This document shows positions 1 through 12,128 of a stretch of DNA of 64,000 nt, piece by piece. This DNA is from Otatea glauca (taxonomy: Eukaryota > Streptophyta > Magnoliopsida > Poales > Poaceae), in contig CM070724.1 in assembly GCA_036346275.1 (NCBI GenBank), forward strand, positions 48,981,038 through 49,045,037, given 5' to 3'. The stretch's first letter is position 1, and the number at the start of each line of letters is the position of its first letter. The notes beneath the pieces were generated by a model. The model worked only from the letters and a program-made list of their open reading frames with translations, was not told the DNA's origin and did not search any database. The position numbers were made by a program, and so were the translations under genes.

Positions 1-3000
1 TCAACCGGAAATATAGCAAATATCCAACTTTAATAAGGGCAAAAAGAAAATGCAGAAAATCAAATAAAGATTCACCGCAGAAAAGCAGAATGTTTTAGGG
101 TTTGAATTATATGATTTCAAGACCTCATTATTTAGTTAATTACACAATCACATAGTTAATTGCTTTTATTATGAACAAAACACGGCTTCTTTTATAGATT
201 ATCTATTCTTGCTTTACGAATTCAAGAGGCTAAAATTATGAATTCTTGCATTTATGACTTCGAATTATAGATGCTAAAATTATTTGGATTAATAGAATTA
301 AAACATTAGTCATTATGCTCAAAGCTATGAATGAATAGCACTAAATTCATAATTGACTTTGCATAAAAGTGATTTCAAATATGTTTGATTTGTTAAGCTA
401 GGATACTAGGTTGATTCATGGTTTTTAAGAAGGTTCTGATGATACAAATATATATATATTAACTATGGATTTCATCATTATTACAAAGCTTGCTTATACA
501 TATTATGAAGTTCATGAATCATAATACTTAGTGTTATTTGGGTGACAAGATTTATATGCAGAACACAATGAAACAAGATTATTTCTTCGGAGAAGGATAG
601 AATATACTTTGTAGAATATTTCTAGGCTGATCTCACACTTTTTAGTGTTTAGACGAGACATTATACTCATTGTTGAAAATGCCTATATGGTATTAAAGGT
701 CACATTATAAGAAATCGGATTATTGAGGTGAAGTGTACGATTAACATTTAGGGTTATTGCACTAGTAGAACAAAGATGAAAACCAAGTTGTTATAAGAAT
801 ATTTTTCCAGATTATGGTAGTACATATCCTAAAGATCATTTCTACACTGATCTTCATAATATTAGCATTTAGATGAGATATTCTACGAGCTGTCGAAAAG
901 GCTTAAGTGATTTCTATTACTCAGAAAACATAACATTTAGGGTTATGTTGCTAGTTCATTTTATATGTAAAACATAGTATAACAAAGTACTTTCTTTAAA
1001 ATACAGTAGTATGCACTTTATAGAGCATTTCTATTTTGTTTTCATAATTCTTTTCATTTGGACGAGATACTTTATAGGCTACTGAAAATGCTTAAGTGTT
1101 TCTAACTTTATACGATAAAAGTTCAATTTCCGATTTAAGTTTGTGATTACACCTTATAAGATAATCTATCCATTTTTCAGGTATAAACCTGGAATGACTA
1201 TAAGAGCTTATTAAAGTTAGTTTCGTGATATTTGGCTTTTATCCAAGATGTTTTCCATATAAACGATCACTAGGGCCTAATATAGACTTAGTTCAAACTT
1301 GTATAAACATGAAGTACTTTTGCATAACTAGTAAGGATATTACTTCTCAAGATTCTAGGATTTAATTTTGTCAAATTCGAAGTTCATTTATGAAAGTTAT
1401 GACTATTTGGATTATACAAGTATTGGAAATTCAATTATTTGGTTAAGGGTTATTTATAACTTTGTTATAATGATTCTTGTTGAATCATTTAGTTTGATCA
1501 CATTAGATATTTAGAACCCAATTTCTTTTCATGACTTTGCTCTTCATTAACTATACATGTATACCTTTTTCTACATATACAGGGCTTATATTCTTGATGC
1601 AATATAAACTTGTGCATATGTGACATTTCATTAAAAACATTTCTATAGTGACAATTTACTCATTCTGGTAGCTATCCCTATTCTTGTACAACTATTAGAC
1701 ACTTTTCACATGTATATATATATTGTTACTGATTACTATATGCACTTACATATATACATACATCTTTTCCATTTAAACCATTTATTATTCATAAACAAAT
1801 CTAAATCAAATTCATACTTTAATCATTTCAGCATATTAAGGTAGGATACTGACATACAAGTGCAAATAAATAAATCTTATTTATTTTAAAATTTCTTTTA
1901 TACAATTATTCATTTTTGATTATTTATTCCATTGATAATAACCTTTAATGGGAAATGATTTAAACAAACGTAAAATATAAATATTTTTATATATTTGAGT
2001 TCCAGGATGTATAAGGATTCTAATAAAATTGTTTTCATTAAATTCTAAGTTTATCTACAACATTTTAATACGTAGCATATATTGAGCCCTTATATTTAAA
2101 TTTGAATTTCAAATTAACCCAGTATTGTTTTTCAAAATATTTTCACATATTATGGAACTACAAGATTTTAGATGATTTTAGAAACTTATTTCACTTAAAT
2201 CGGAGTTGAAATGCACAAGATATGATTGTTTGTATTTTGGACCGATTTAAAGAATTCACTGGAAAATAGAATTACGCCTTCTCAACTGGAAAGCACATCC
2301 CTACTGTGCGCGCTAGGCTTAGCCAGCAGTGACTGACCTTCGGGGCCCATGGCGTTAGTGAGGGTAAACAGGGGAGGCGCTAGGGCACGGCGGCGACGGT
2401 GTTCCGGTGGGGTTCCGGCGAAGGCGAGGGCACCATGAGCTTCAGTGGACCATCGCGCATCTGATGGTGGAGTCGATCACTTCCGGCAATGGTCGGAGCG
2501 GGCTGCCACCGTGGGCCAGCGGTGGAGGGAAGGGCGACTCGCCGAGGAAGAAGAAGCAGTGAGTTTTAGCTCGAATGGGTGATGGGGTGAGCATCAGTGA
2601 GGCTAGGGAGTACCATTTTGGGGGTCGGTTTGTTCGGAGAAGTGACGAGTTGGGCCGCCACCGTGAGCCTGAGCCGAGGAAGAAGAAATGGGGCGCGGCG
2701 GTGCTACAGGCAAGAAGAGCTGAAATCGATGAGCGAGATGAGTTTAGTGATGCTCAGAGACGCCACGGTTGCGAGGAATTTGAGAGTGACTCACCGATTT
2801 TGCTTGATCGGCTTTCTTCCCTTTCTTCTTGCTTGTAGCGGCAATGGCGCAGCGGAGGAAGGAAGCTTCGGGCTTGGGATTGCTTGACCTTCTTGATCTT
2901 CTCTGGCCACTCGATTCACTGGAATGAAGCTCATGCGAAGGAGGAGATGAATGCTTGAGCTTTGCTTGCTTTGCCTTGGCGTGGGAATTCTCAAATGGCT

Positions 3001-3925
3001 GGCCTAGCTCTGCATTTGGCTTGTGTGCTGGTTGTGGCGTGAGAATGAATCAAGGCTGGCTTAAACACAGACATGTGATTGCTGCCTTACAAGAAGAAAG
3101 CTCTCGAAATTGGTGAGGTGTCCTCAAAGGCACAGGAAAAAGGAATGGCTCTAGTACTAGACATTAAAAAGGCTATCAAACACATTGAAAAATTACTAAA
3201 CTTTTTGACCATGGTCTAATGGGAGTGCTTAGCTTCCAGTAAAATTTTGGGACGAAAATACCGCATGGTTAATTAATTAAAATTCTGATACTGTGCACTG
3301 CTCAGAATTTGGATTTCGGATTTTGATTTATTTAAGGATAAAAATTTTATTATTTATTTTTAAAACTTTTTTTAATAGCTTGGTTTGTGTTAATAATGTC
3401 TCTATAAAAATTTCAAGTCAAAATACGTTGTAATTATTTTAAAATAATTCTGACATGATAATCTTCAGATTTTTAAAGCCTCTGTTTTCGAATTTTTAAA
3501 TAGTCTAAATGACATTATTAATTCCTGATATTTTTAACAGAGGTAAATATTTCCTTAAAGATATTATGGTAAATTTTTCAGGAGCAGATGAGTTTTTAAA
3601 ATTTTATAATAAATCTGTCCTTGCACTATTTAGAGGTCAAAGGGATGTCTTTTCAACTTTTTATTCACTATGCTATGCATTAAAAATTCATGTACCAGCT
3701 AAAATGATTTTAAATATATAAACTTTTCAAGATTTTACTTTTACCTTTTATCTTCTTACCATTTTACCATTTCCCTTTTTCTATTCTCTTTTGATTGATT
3801 TTCATCCAAAACAAAAGTCCAAAGAAATTCAAATAAGAACCAATAAAGCCAATAAAACTCATAAAAAAATATTTTCAAATTTAAAATATTTACTTTTATA
3901 TTACTCTATTTTTCAGGATGTTACA
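1..3925 (-). mobile_element. Long LTR-type element, 5' part (cut by window start)
   Basis: The right boundary reads GGATGTTACA at 3916-3925, so on the minus strand the unit starts TGTAACATCC, like the other units of this family at 29953, 34219, 44025 and 48623. Going leftwards it has the same order: AT-rich upstream part (3925 to about 3100), GC-rich leader (about 3060-2280) with a GTGAGT donor at 2794, then a long AT-rich tract. Its first 150 bases match, in reverse, the stretch at 41690-41780 of the complete unit, so the 3' end lies outside the window. No retroviral protein domain is seen. I read it as a solo LTR or LTR of a long-LTR Gypsy-type element; the family name (Tekay/Del-like) is only a guess from length and ends. 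Confidence 0.65.
2785..2803 (-). promoter_or_regulatory. Conserved 5' splice donor in LTR leader
   Basis: On the minus strand the leader reads ATCG|GTGAGTCACTC with the GT at 2794-2793. A GTGAG-type donor sits at the equivalent place, a few hundred bases after the TATA-like box, in four other units (38297 minus, 39682 plus, 45631 plus, 49900 plus). Conservation of the donor while the flanking leader has drifted suggests it was used. Whether it is spliced is inference. Confidence 0.45.
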
Positions 3926-4237
3926 GATATTTTTGCAGAAATGAAGTGCATAAGGTTGTACTAACTTATTCTATTTTATTTCATGATTTATGGATCAATA
4001 CACAAAGTAATTCGTTCACAATCCATAATTACAGCGTAGCATTCGAACTCAAATAAAATTATTTTTCTGCAAACAACACATAGATTTTTATTTTAGAATC
4101 AAACACCTCATTCCAAAACTTAAATTTAGAAAAAAGTTTCATTTCATTTGGACACTCCTATCAAAAGTTATGGGTTCATATTTAAAAGGCATAAAATAAT
4201 TACAAAAAATACTAAATAAAAAAATTGCACTTGCCCC
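3926..4237. other. AT-rich intergenic stretch
   Basis: Right flank of the LTR-type unit. No reading frame, repeat or recognised motif is seen apart from A/T runs. Confidence 0.4.
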
Positions 4238-4350
4238 GCCGTCGCCCGTGCACCGGGCGATCGCCCGTGCATAGGGCGATAGGTGCGCCGCCGTCCGTTT
4301 CGCCGTCGAGTGCCGTTAGACGTAGCACTGATCGCCCGTACATGGAGCGA
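4238..4350. repeat. GC-rich short palindromes (GGGCGATCGCCC type)
   Basis: In AT-rich surroundings there is a dense patch with repeated CGCCCGTGCA and GGGCGAT units. The motif GGGCGATCGCCC is self-complementary, and CGCCCGTGCA recurs before and after it. A related CGCCCGTACATGG unit follows at about 4333. The patch could fold into several short hairpins. I do not recognise the element it belongs to; the AT-rich flanks at 4140-4230 and 4390-4430 may be part of it. Confidence 0.4.
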
Positions 4351-4439
4351 CGGGAGCCCAAACTTACAATTTTTCACCTCGGACGCCTAGTTTTGAAAAA
4401 AATAATAAAAATAAATATTAAAGAAAAAAAATTCGGGAA

Positions 4440-5498
4440 TACAGGACCTAGCGGAGGCACCCGCGTGTCCCCTGTTTCACGTCCTCGGAGGCCATGACTC
4501 CTAGCGAGGCCTTCACCTTCGGAGGATGCATCCTTGAGCCTCTCCCTCAACTACACAGGCGTTATATATCATGCATGGGAGCCGTACACCGCTAGCAAGC
4601 AACCCACAGATACCTGTAGTTTAGTTATCTCCTTATTTAGGTCGATTCGCCGAGTTATCTCTCTTCTGTACCTTGAGCTCTCAAAGACTGTCGAGCCATT
4701 TGAATCGGTGTATCTCCATATATAGGACCTCTCACACGAAGAGACCTCATCTAGGACACCGATAAAAGTAAGGTGATCCTCTTCTGACTCTTGAACCTGC
4801 ATAAATTTTCATTTCATTTTCACTCCCATGAACAACGTCTCGTTATACAACCGACGTCCATTCCATCACTTGTGTTTGAATTATACACTTGCAATAAAAT
4901 GAAAATAGGAATAACATCTTATGCCTATTATGTGTGTCAAATCAGAAGAATATATATATATATATATATTTAATAACGTTGCTTAGTGAGAGTGTTTACG
5001 TTTCTCTCTCTCTTATTGTCGTTGATTCAAAATTATCATGGAGCCTCTAATCTCGCTTAAAATAAATTACTTGCCTTTTGTCATATATATCCCCGAAACT
5101 ATGTATTGCTAACCCAGGCTGCTTATTTTACAAACTAGCCCATTGGCCCATGTAATTGCACGGTTCAGTATAATATAGTATAACTTTATGCAATTCTAAA
5201 ATTTAAATTTTATATTTTGCAATCTCAATTTGAATTGGGATATTTGATTTCATATTTAGTTATCAATTTTTATTTTGATATTTCTCTCCTTATATACGAA
5301 AGAGAGGACTGAATCGTGGAAATTTACACTCTCAACCTTTGAATTAAACGTAGTGGTACCTATTTTATCCAAATTAATATATATATGTTAACCAACTATT
5401 GAATTAACTTTTAAAATTAGGGTCCACAAATTAATATTAGATGTTTTTAGACTCTTTTCAAATCAATATATCTCTGAGACAACTAGCTTTTAAAATAA
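4440..5498. other. Unassigned intergenic sequence with (TA)n
   Basis: 4440-4800 is moderately GC-rich and has open frames on both strands (for example 4534-4725 plus and 4569-4802 minus) that resemble no protein I know. A TA run lies at about 4950-4970. The rest is AT-rich without recognisable features. Confidence 0.35.
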
Positions 5499-5660
5499 GG
5501 AAAAATTCAAGATATACCACTTCATTCGTTGGCACTTTAGGAAACGCTATCATTGTCTCAAATCTCAATGACATGTGAGTTCAGGAACCACATGTCACTG
5601 AGACAACGAGTGGTATTTCCTGAAATACCAACAATGGAGTGGTATATACTGAATTCCCCC
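5499..5660. mobile_element. Short palindromic MITE (hairpin)
   Basis: The two halves are inverted repeats: the left arm contains GATATACCACTTCATTCGTTGG and the right arm CCAACAATGGAGTGGTATA. Both sides hold CACATGT/ACATGTG and GAGACAA-type blocks around a centre at about 5577-5587. Length, terminal inversion and lack of coding capacity fit a fold-back MITE. A transcript would form an imperfect hairpin of about 70 bp, as in MITE-derived small-RNA loci. No clear target duplication was found, so superfamily is open. Confidence 0.55.
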
Positions 5661-7090
5661 GCTGTAAAAGGCATGTTATCGACTTTTGATATATAATAGC
5701 TTGAACTAAGTAATTGTGATATGTTTTTGTGTTCTCTTCTTGTTCCTGGAACTAATTAAATCAACTCTTTGATACGATTTTTCTTCTTCTCAAAATTCAA
5801 ATAGATGAGCTGAAAATGATATATTTTCACACAATACATATAATAAGTACCTAATTAGTATTACCAGCGGTGAATGTAACTCAGATATTACATTTTCTTG
5901 ATTTTTCATTGCTATCGCGATTAATTATGTGCAACTGTTTCACTATTTATGTTACGAAATTTCGCTGCTTAGCTAAGTATAACAGTTACAGTATCTTTTA
6001 TGTACGTACGTATGCCAAGCAAGCATCTGGACATACAAATGGGAGTGACGTGCATTGCGACGTTGCCACACAAAATACAAAAGTCTGTTTTGGTAAGCAT
6101 TACGAATCGGCACCATATTTTCTTCTCCTAAAAATTAATAATACACCGTATTTCCTCGTAAAAAAAGGAAAGAAATACACTGTATTACCATTCCCCTTAG
6201 GGAGCAGCGCAGCGTGAAGAGATGCGTGCATGAAATGCACGAAGAAATGTAAAATTAAAGGTGGTGAGCTGAGAAGCCTTTTCAAAGACCAAAAAAGAAC
6301 TTTTGGAAGACAAAAAAAAAAAGAAAAAGAAAAAAAAGGCGGAGGAGTCAAAAGTCCACGACTGAAACCGGAATACAAGTGGACAATGCACAACAGCACA
6401 AGTTAGCATCGCCACAACGAGTTCAGCACTTTTGTAGCGGCATGCATGTATTTCAAGTACAAAGGATCGACAACTACTCTCATAGGGGAAAAAAACGTAG
6501 AACGGAAAATGATGTGCAAAGGTCACAGCATTTATGCAGTGCCATAATATTTCAAATCTCTCTCTCTCTCTGGAAAATGAAATCTCATATTTAATTCGTT
6601 CTAGTAGATCTCACGATCAATAAATCCGGTGAAACATTAATACGAGAGAGATTTGGCGAAGATTCTTATTTCCCAGTTATACGTATACATGTTTTTCTTT
6701 TACTCGCTCAATGTTCAAACTAGAAGAAATTTGTTTGCTTCGACTTTTCACCAAACTTATGTCATACTACACTTTCTTAATTATTATATACCTCACGTGT
6801 GTTATCAATACAGTTCCTTTTTTTCCTAAATATTGTTGGACTTGCCATGAATAATTTGGACACCACACTTTTCGCACAAAATTGTGGCTATATGTGGCAA
6901 GCAACCAAATAGATCCATACATCTTACACTTTGATGGCTTGGATTCTCTGGATTCTCTCGCTGAAGTAGTACTTGGCATGGCTATAAATATAAAAATGCA
7001 AAAAGATTTGACGTGATCATCCAGTGATTCACTAGCGATATCATCAATCATCATAGATAGCATCACGCTAGCTAATATACGAGCGCATAT
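5661..7090. other. Low-copy intergenic sequence
   Basis: AT-rich sequence with short frames (5870-6217 plus, 6767-7066 minus) that show no recognisable domain or codon bias. A small inverted pair (ATACACCGTATTTCC and its near complement) lies at about 6140-6190. Around 6830-6920 there are TTGCCATG and GGCAAGC blocks that look like degraded MITE sequence. Nothing firm can be called. Confidence 0.3.
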
Positions 7091-7092
7091 GT

Positions 7093-7315
7093 AGTATCAA
7101 TGCTCGGTTGGCATAGCAGCCGTGGAACTCCCAGTCGGTCGTGGGTTTGAGCCTTAGTTTGAACTTCTCATGTCTAGCCTCACTTAATAATTGTTGGATT
7201 CAAATTCACATACATGTACGATGCGTACGCGTATGTGTGTATGAAAAGTTTATGAGGTACGTGTGAGCGTGTTTTATGCGTTCTTGTACCTAAAAAATAC
7301 TATTAACTAATTTGG
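7093..7315 (+). mobile_element. tRNA-derived SINE-like element
   Basis: The sequence GCTCGGTTGGCATAGCAGCC resembles a tRNA-type box A region. About 40 bases on, GTGGGTTTGAGCC resembles box B (GGTTCGANTCC). Downstream is a tRNA-unrelated body rich in ACGTACG/TATGTGTG and a short A-rich end (TACCTAAAAAATAC). This order and size fit a plant SINE. Target duplications were not established. Confidence 0.45.
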
Positions 7316-7845
7316 ACGTAAGAAATCTGAAACGTACGTACCGACAATGGACGGCCCAGTTCATGTCTAATGTCAAAGGCACAAGTCAGCGTCCGGGTGG
7401 GCCCATTCCAGTGTCTGCGCTACAAGCCGCGCGCGAAACAGCAGCGCAGCGGCATCTACACTCCCGCGGTTGCCCTTCGGTCGCCACGTTTCAATCGCTA
7501 CGAATGCCATTGTTCGCGCGAGACTTTGGTGCTCTCTTCTCTGCGCGCACCCCGATTCATGTACACCAAATATTGCGCCCTTTGATGGTTTTCTTCAGCG
7601 TTAGATTTCTCGTGCAAAGTTTACAGATTATGGGTACAGGTGAGCAAGATATGTATGCATGCCCGAGATGTATCATTTTCTTGTTTCATATCCACATCTT
7701 TTGAGGAGCACCAACAAGGTCGCTATAGTAGTGTATCTTAGTGATGGTTGCAACAATCCTTTTAGTTAGCGTATCCTCATGACACATATATATCTATAAA
7801 TATTTTTTTCTTTTCTTTCTTTTTTCCTGAGGGATCCGTGGTTAA
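7312..7845. other. GC-rich intergenic segment, no recognised gene
   Basis: 7340-7600 is GC-rich with overlapping frames on the plus strand (7312-7704 and 7370-7585). Neither translation resembles a known domain, and the segment could equally be a captured fragment or a distal promoter. 7700-7837 is AT-rich and featureless. Confidence 0.3.
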
Positions 7846-8881
7846 TAGGGGCAGGTATTCGGTTTTTTTGGCTAAATCGGTTCAATTTATTTGGTTTTTT
7901 AAAACTGGCTACAGAAATTCTCAAACAAAAATAAAAAAACCGATACTAAGGTTTGGTTAATTCCGTTTTTAGGTTAACCGAAAATAGGCAGATCACCCCT
8001 CTACCTATGTTCGTTCAATTAGCAGATATACATGAAAAAAGATTGATTTAGCAAAATTAAGCATGCGCGCACCAACAATTCAACATGTACCATTTTCAAT
8101 TGCTCCTGAGTCAAATCCTCAATTAGCGCAAGAGCCACATACACACAGTAATAGATTAATTCCATCATTGAAACAACTTATCAATGGGTTGTAGACTCTA
8201 GTAGCACAGAAATGCACCCATCGTCCCAATTTATCAATGGATTCGTGATGCAAGAGCAGCGCTTACAGGGAATCTTCTTGTAGAAGGGGCAAGCGAGGGG
8301 CTTCCTGACTGTCCCCTCCTCCTCCTCGCCTCCCCGCCCCGCTTCTATTCGGACCAAGCACTAGAAGGAGAGAGAGATGAGGAAGGACCAAAGGAGGAAG
8401 CCCAAGCTCCACCCGAACCCCTGCACTGCTTCTTCCCTCCATAGCTTCTCCATCCCCCACGCGTTGTCGCTGACTGGGGCAGGTGGCGACAGTGTCGCGA
8501 CGGTGACAGATCTGGCGAGGAAGCTGAGTAGCTGACCAGATCTGGTGAGGTTTGGGGGGCAACAGAGGACGGGAGGAGGAGGTGGAGCTCACCGGCGAAA
8601 TTGAGGAGCACGAGGTGGGAGAGACCGAGCGGGCGATGAGTTGTACCCTTGTGGGGGTGGGAACTGGGAAGGAAGTGTCGAAGTGGTGTCGATTGGCGAA
8701 GAAGAGGTGGCCGGTTGGGCTCGGTTTGGTTTTTGTGAGTTAAAAACCGAACCGATACCCGAAAACCGAATAGCACTAAAATAAAAACCGAACTGAAAAC
8801 CGAAAAAAAATCAAAATAATCAGTTAATTTGGTTCAATTTGATTTGGCTTTTCGGTTTTGATTTATAAATGCCCACCCCTA
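7846..8881. mobile_element. Non-autonomous hAT-type transposon with GC-rich core
   Basis: Terminal inverted repeats are TAGGGGCAGGTATT at the left and, in reverse complement, TAGGGGTGGGCATT at the right. Both subterminal zones are full of CGGTTTTT/AACCGAA motifs. Flanks are GTGGTTAA (7838-7845) and GTGTTTAA (8882-8889), an 8-bp target duplication with one mismatch, the size typical of hAT elements. No transposase frame is present. The core at 8270-8750 is GC-rich with open frames on both strands (8263-8592 and 8345-8776 minus) of no recognised family; it may be captured host sequence. Confidence 0.6.
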
Positions 8882-8889
8882 GTGTTTAA

Positions 8890-9197
8890 CCCACTATTAT
8901 CCTGGAACAAGAAAAGACATGTACAATATGTATAGGATACATATTCATAATTAGCTAGATCAACACATATCGATAAAAAAAAGACCTTTTCCGTGGAGTA
9001 TGTATTCTATGGTATCATTTATCTATTTTTGATAATACCAAACTATTTTTTAGCATTGATATGAAAGAAACAATTCGAGGTTTGGCTACATCAGAGGAAG
9101 TCATTATTTTTCTAGCCCTATAGCAATTTTTTTTGCAAATTTGCGCCTCACACCTTCCGCACTCCCAAATGGGGCTATTTTTATAATTTCGTTCACA
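8890..9197. other. Intergenic spacer between hAT element and inverted repeat
   Basis: AT-rich, no frame of note. Confidence 0.3.
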
Positions 9198-9785
9198 CCC
9201 TCTTTTGATTGAAGAATAAACAGCCTCTTTTATTTTTGTTTTGGATACTCCGATGTGAAATGATCATATTTTTCTAGCTCTGGTTGTGATATATATATAT
9301 ATATATATAATTACCTAGGACACCATGGTGTCTGGACACCATGATTCATAAAGGATATTTTCTCTATGTATTTTATTGCGAAATTTTTAGGATGCTGAGT
9401 TTAACTAATTTACTAACTAGTTCAAACAAGTTTGAGCTGAAATTCAAACTAGAGTTTTCCTTTTTTATGATAGTTTGGTTGTAGGTATGTGCTGATTTTA
9501 TATAAAAATCAGCAAAGCATGTGATCCAAACTCGTTCAAAATCTTTGAATTCGTGTATATTTTTTCAAAGGTATGTGTTTCATTTGAATCTTTATAAATG
9601 GGTATATATCCTAAAACTGAAATTTTTGTAAAATATACTCAAATATGACTTGAATTCGCGCATTTGAAATCATAGTACGCCCAGGCATCATGGTGCCCCA
9701 TTTCGGCTTCCTATATATATATATATATATATATATAACCAAAACAAAAATAAAAGAGACTGTTTATTCTTCAATCAAACGAGGG
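9198..9785. mobile_element. Inverted-repeat element with nested element in (TA)n
   Basis: Arms of 47 nt at 9198-9244 and 9739-9785 are inverted copies with two mismatches. Inside them, TA runs (about 9290-9310 and 9710-9736) flank a second inverted pair, GGACACCATGGTG-type at the left and GGCACCATGATG-type (reverse complement) at the right. The simplest reading is a small transposon inserted in the (TA)n loop of an older MITE. Neither element has coding capacity. Confidence 0.5.
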
Positions 9786-10050
9786 TCTACAAAACAATAT
9801 AACATATGCATGTCATGCATGTGCGACACAATGACCCACGGGTGGACCTGCCTCCATGGCCCATCGTGGAATTTTTATTTGAGCTATTAACGCGTGTTAC
9901 ATAGCAAGATTGTTCCGTGGTACTATAATTTGAGTAATGTTTGACAGCATCAATAAAGATAAGTTTCAGTTAAAATTGAAAGCTACAACAGGCAATAAAT
10001 AAATAAATTTTAATCTGTTTCTGAATTTTTCAACTTTCAAATGAAAGTAG
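9786..10050. other. Intergenic spacer
   Basis: No feature recognised. Confidence 0.3.
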
Positions 10051-10335
10051 TAAACTCCCTCCGTTACTGAATAAATGACGTTTTAGAATTTTGCATTTTA
10101 ATCAAGATACGTGTATAAATGACCAAATCACCTTTATTCGTTGGCTCACTTATTGCTCTTAGATGGTGTTTGTTACTCTAATCCATAATAATAAATAATA
10201 TTAGGAATAATGAATGGTAAGGGTAAGTAAAGAAAAAACAGTTTAAAGTTATCTAAAAATTATAAAATGACATCTATTTAGAAATAAAATTTTAAACTAG
10301 AATGATACGTATCAGTATCAGGAAGGAGGAAGTAG
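10051..10335. mobile_element. Stowaway-type MITE
   Basis: The left end CTCCCTCCGTTACTG (10055) and the right end AGGAAGGAGGAAGTA (inverse TACTTCCTCC) match the Stowaway terminal consensus. TA dinucleotides lie at both edges. The body carries the usual AAATGACGTTTTAGA-type sequence. It is non-coding and about 280 bp, a normal size. Confidence 0.6.
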
Positions 10336-10604
10336 TTGCTTTCAAGAACTTACTAGTAAGGACTGAAAACTATAAGCATTTTCTGATTCTCTTAAAAACA
10401 AGTACTAAGGCACCAGTACACACACTTCTTGCAACAGTAGTGTGCTAGACATGACAAGCTAGTCATATGTGTTGCTTGTTGAGTATGCGAAATTTTGACT
10501 ACCCTTCGTCCTCTTGTAACTTCTAGAATTTAGGGTACACTAAATGAGTGGCCGCGGTGCACTATATTGCGATTGCTGCTCTTCCACTCGAGTAAATCGA
10601 GAAA

Positions 10605-10860
10605 ACACGAGAAACGTTTGAAATGATATAAACGTAATTACGTTTTTTTCATTTATTTGGGGGCTTTCACAAAGGATCCGCGATTTCGCGGAACAAAAAA
10701 ATCATTTTCGTAAAAAACGGCTGAAAGGATCTAAACGTAATTATGTGTTTTTTCGCATTTATTTGAGGTCCTTTTCGAAGGATCCATAATTTTACCGAAC
10801 CAAAAGGTTTTTCGAAAAAAAAGCTGAAAGAACCTAAACATAATTACGCAATTTTTGGAG
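10605..10860 (+). repeat. Degenerate tandem repeat, period about 100 bp
   Basis: Units begin AAATGATATAAACGTAATTACG (about 10621), CTGAAAGGATCTAAACGTAATT (10721) and CTGAAAGAACCTAAACATAATT (10825). Each continues with a CATTTATTTG block and AAGGATCC. Two full copies and one partial copy are visible. Origin unknown. Confidence 0.5.
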
Positions 10861-11466
10861 TGCTTTTCCTGGGGCAGCAACACGTGGGTGGCCTCACTGG
10901 CCAGGATGATTATTTAAATTGTATGGGGTAACTAGTAGTACAAAGTCCCTTACGGTATCTATAAAAGTTACTCTTTATGCAGCCCACTGCTACTTTAACG
11001 TCATTCTATAGTGATAAATTATTTATGTAAACAAATGCAGCTAGGTATTTGTCATGGATGATGTACAATTTGTTTTAACATAAATATATTTTTGGTATAG
11101 TTGGACATATCTAACACTTTTGGCTCTAGTTTGTTGTATTTGCCAGCTGGTAATCACTTGGATATGCGTGCATGTTATGAACAAACACATGAACAGTAGC
11201 AATTTAGCAAGACATGTTTATTCATGTTTGACCACGGAGTGACCAACCAAATTCACATATATTCCCCAAAATGAAAAAATGAAGCCATAATTTTATGAAA
11301 AACTTTAGTACATCGGAATGTCAATTTCTTTTGTTTTTGCTCCTTTTTGTTGTAGTTCCTGCAAACTACAAAGAGTTTAACTTTCAAGTGCATTATTTGT
11401 GTTAGAATCTTGTTTTATTTCCCTTTTATGTGGATTTATTAGAGCGAAAATGGATGAAAAGTGTGC
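10861..11466. other. Intergenic spacer
   Basis: AT-rich, no recognised feature; it is not part of the inverted duplication that begins at about 11467. Confidence 0.3.
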
Positions 11467-11479
11467 CAACAATGGCCTG

Positions 11480-11850
11480 GTACACACAGAATAATTAAGA
11501 AAGCTACAACACAATACATGACCAGGTCACAACAACTTATCTAATAGGGAGGACTGCAGGACAATGGCATCATTAGCAGGCACCAAGGAGGTCATATGTC
11601 TTGTGGCTACTCCAAGCAACATATATACGATCGATGTGACAAGACCAATAAGGCTACCCTTTGGAGCTTCAAATGGCAGCCTAGTTCTCCCATCTGGTAT
11701 ACGGCGTGGCACATGAAATCTATTGTACTGAATACCGATCATGCTGGAAGTAGATGGTGTTGGAAATGATGGTGGAGGCATCTTTGGATGACATGGCCAG
11801 CGCGCCCGGTTAGTGTGTGGAACACGTAGAGGAACGTAGGAGTGTGTCCC
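11480..11850 (-). pseudogene. DUF295 gene 3'-end fragment (outer left)
   Basis: On the minus strand the sequence translates in part to SSKDASTIISNTIYFQHDRY, which aligns with SSKDFRTIISNAIYFQHDRY of the intact gene at 25580-26830. A 5-bp insertion after the HDRY codons then shifts the frame; the same sequence in another frame continues NRFHVPRRIPDGRTR. Similarity continues into the 3' untranslated region (block CTTAATTATTCTGTGTG near 11480). The N-terminal four fifths of the gene are absent. It is a decayed partial duplicate and not expected to give protein. Confidence 0.75.
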
Positions 11851-12003
11851 CTGTTCTAACAGCGAGTGATGCTTTGAGAGCATTCGTATGTTGTTTCGGT
11901 ACTTCAATTTTAATCTTCGTCGAGACTAGTGAAAAAGTCAAAGGTGGGATCTGTAATAATAATAAAAAAAACAAGTTGTGAACTTGTATGTGATCCTCGA
12001 ACA

Positions 12004-12128
12004 TGCTAGTGGCCTAGTGGTGAGGTGGCTGGAAACCCATGCACCTGGGTTCAAGTAGCCAGCACTAACTCGGGTGTCGATCTCCTACAGTAAATTCCAG
12101 ACGACTAATTCTCAAAAAAAAAAAAATT
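12004..12128 (+). mobile_element. SINE-like sequence in left arm
   Basis: TAGTGGCCTAGTGGTGAGG fits a tRNA-type box A and CTGGGTTCAAGTAGCC a box B. The sequence ends in a run of 14 A at about 12115-12126. The same sequence occurs inverted at 19193-19332, at the same place relative to the DUF295 fragments, so the insertion predates the inverted duplication. Confidence 0.5.

Noticed and set aside
7093..7160. Functional tRNA gene
   Set aside because: Box A and box B resemble tRNA, but no acceptor stem or anticodon arm pairs properly; SINE-like origin is more likely.
9690..9890. 66-residue frame starting in the (TA)n run
   Set aside because: Translation is mostly the repeat and MITE arm.
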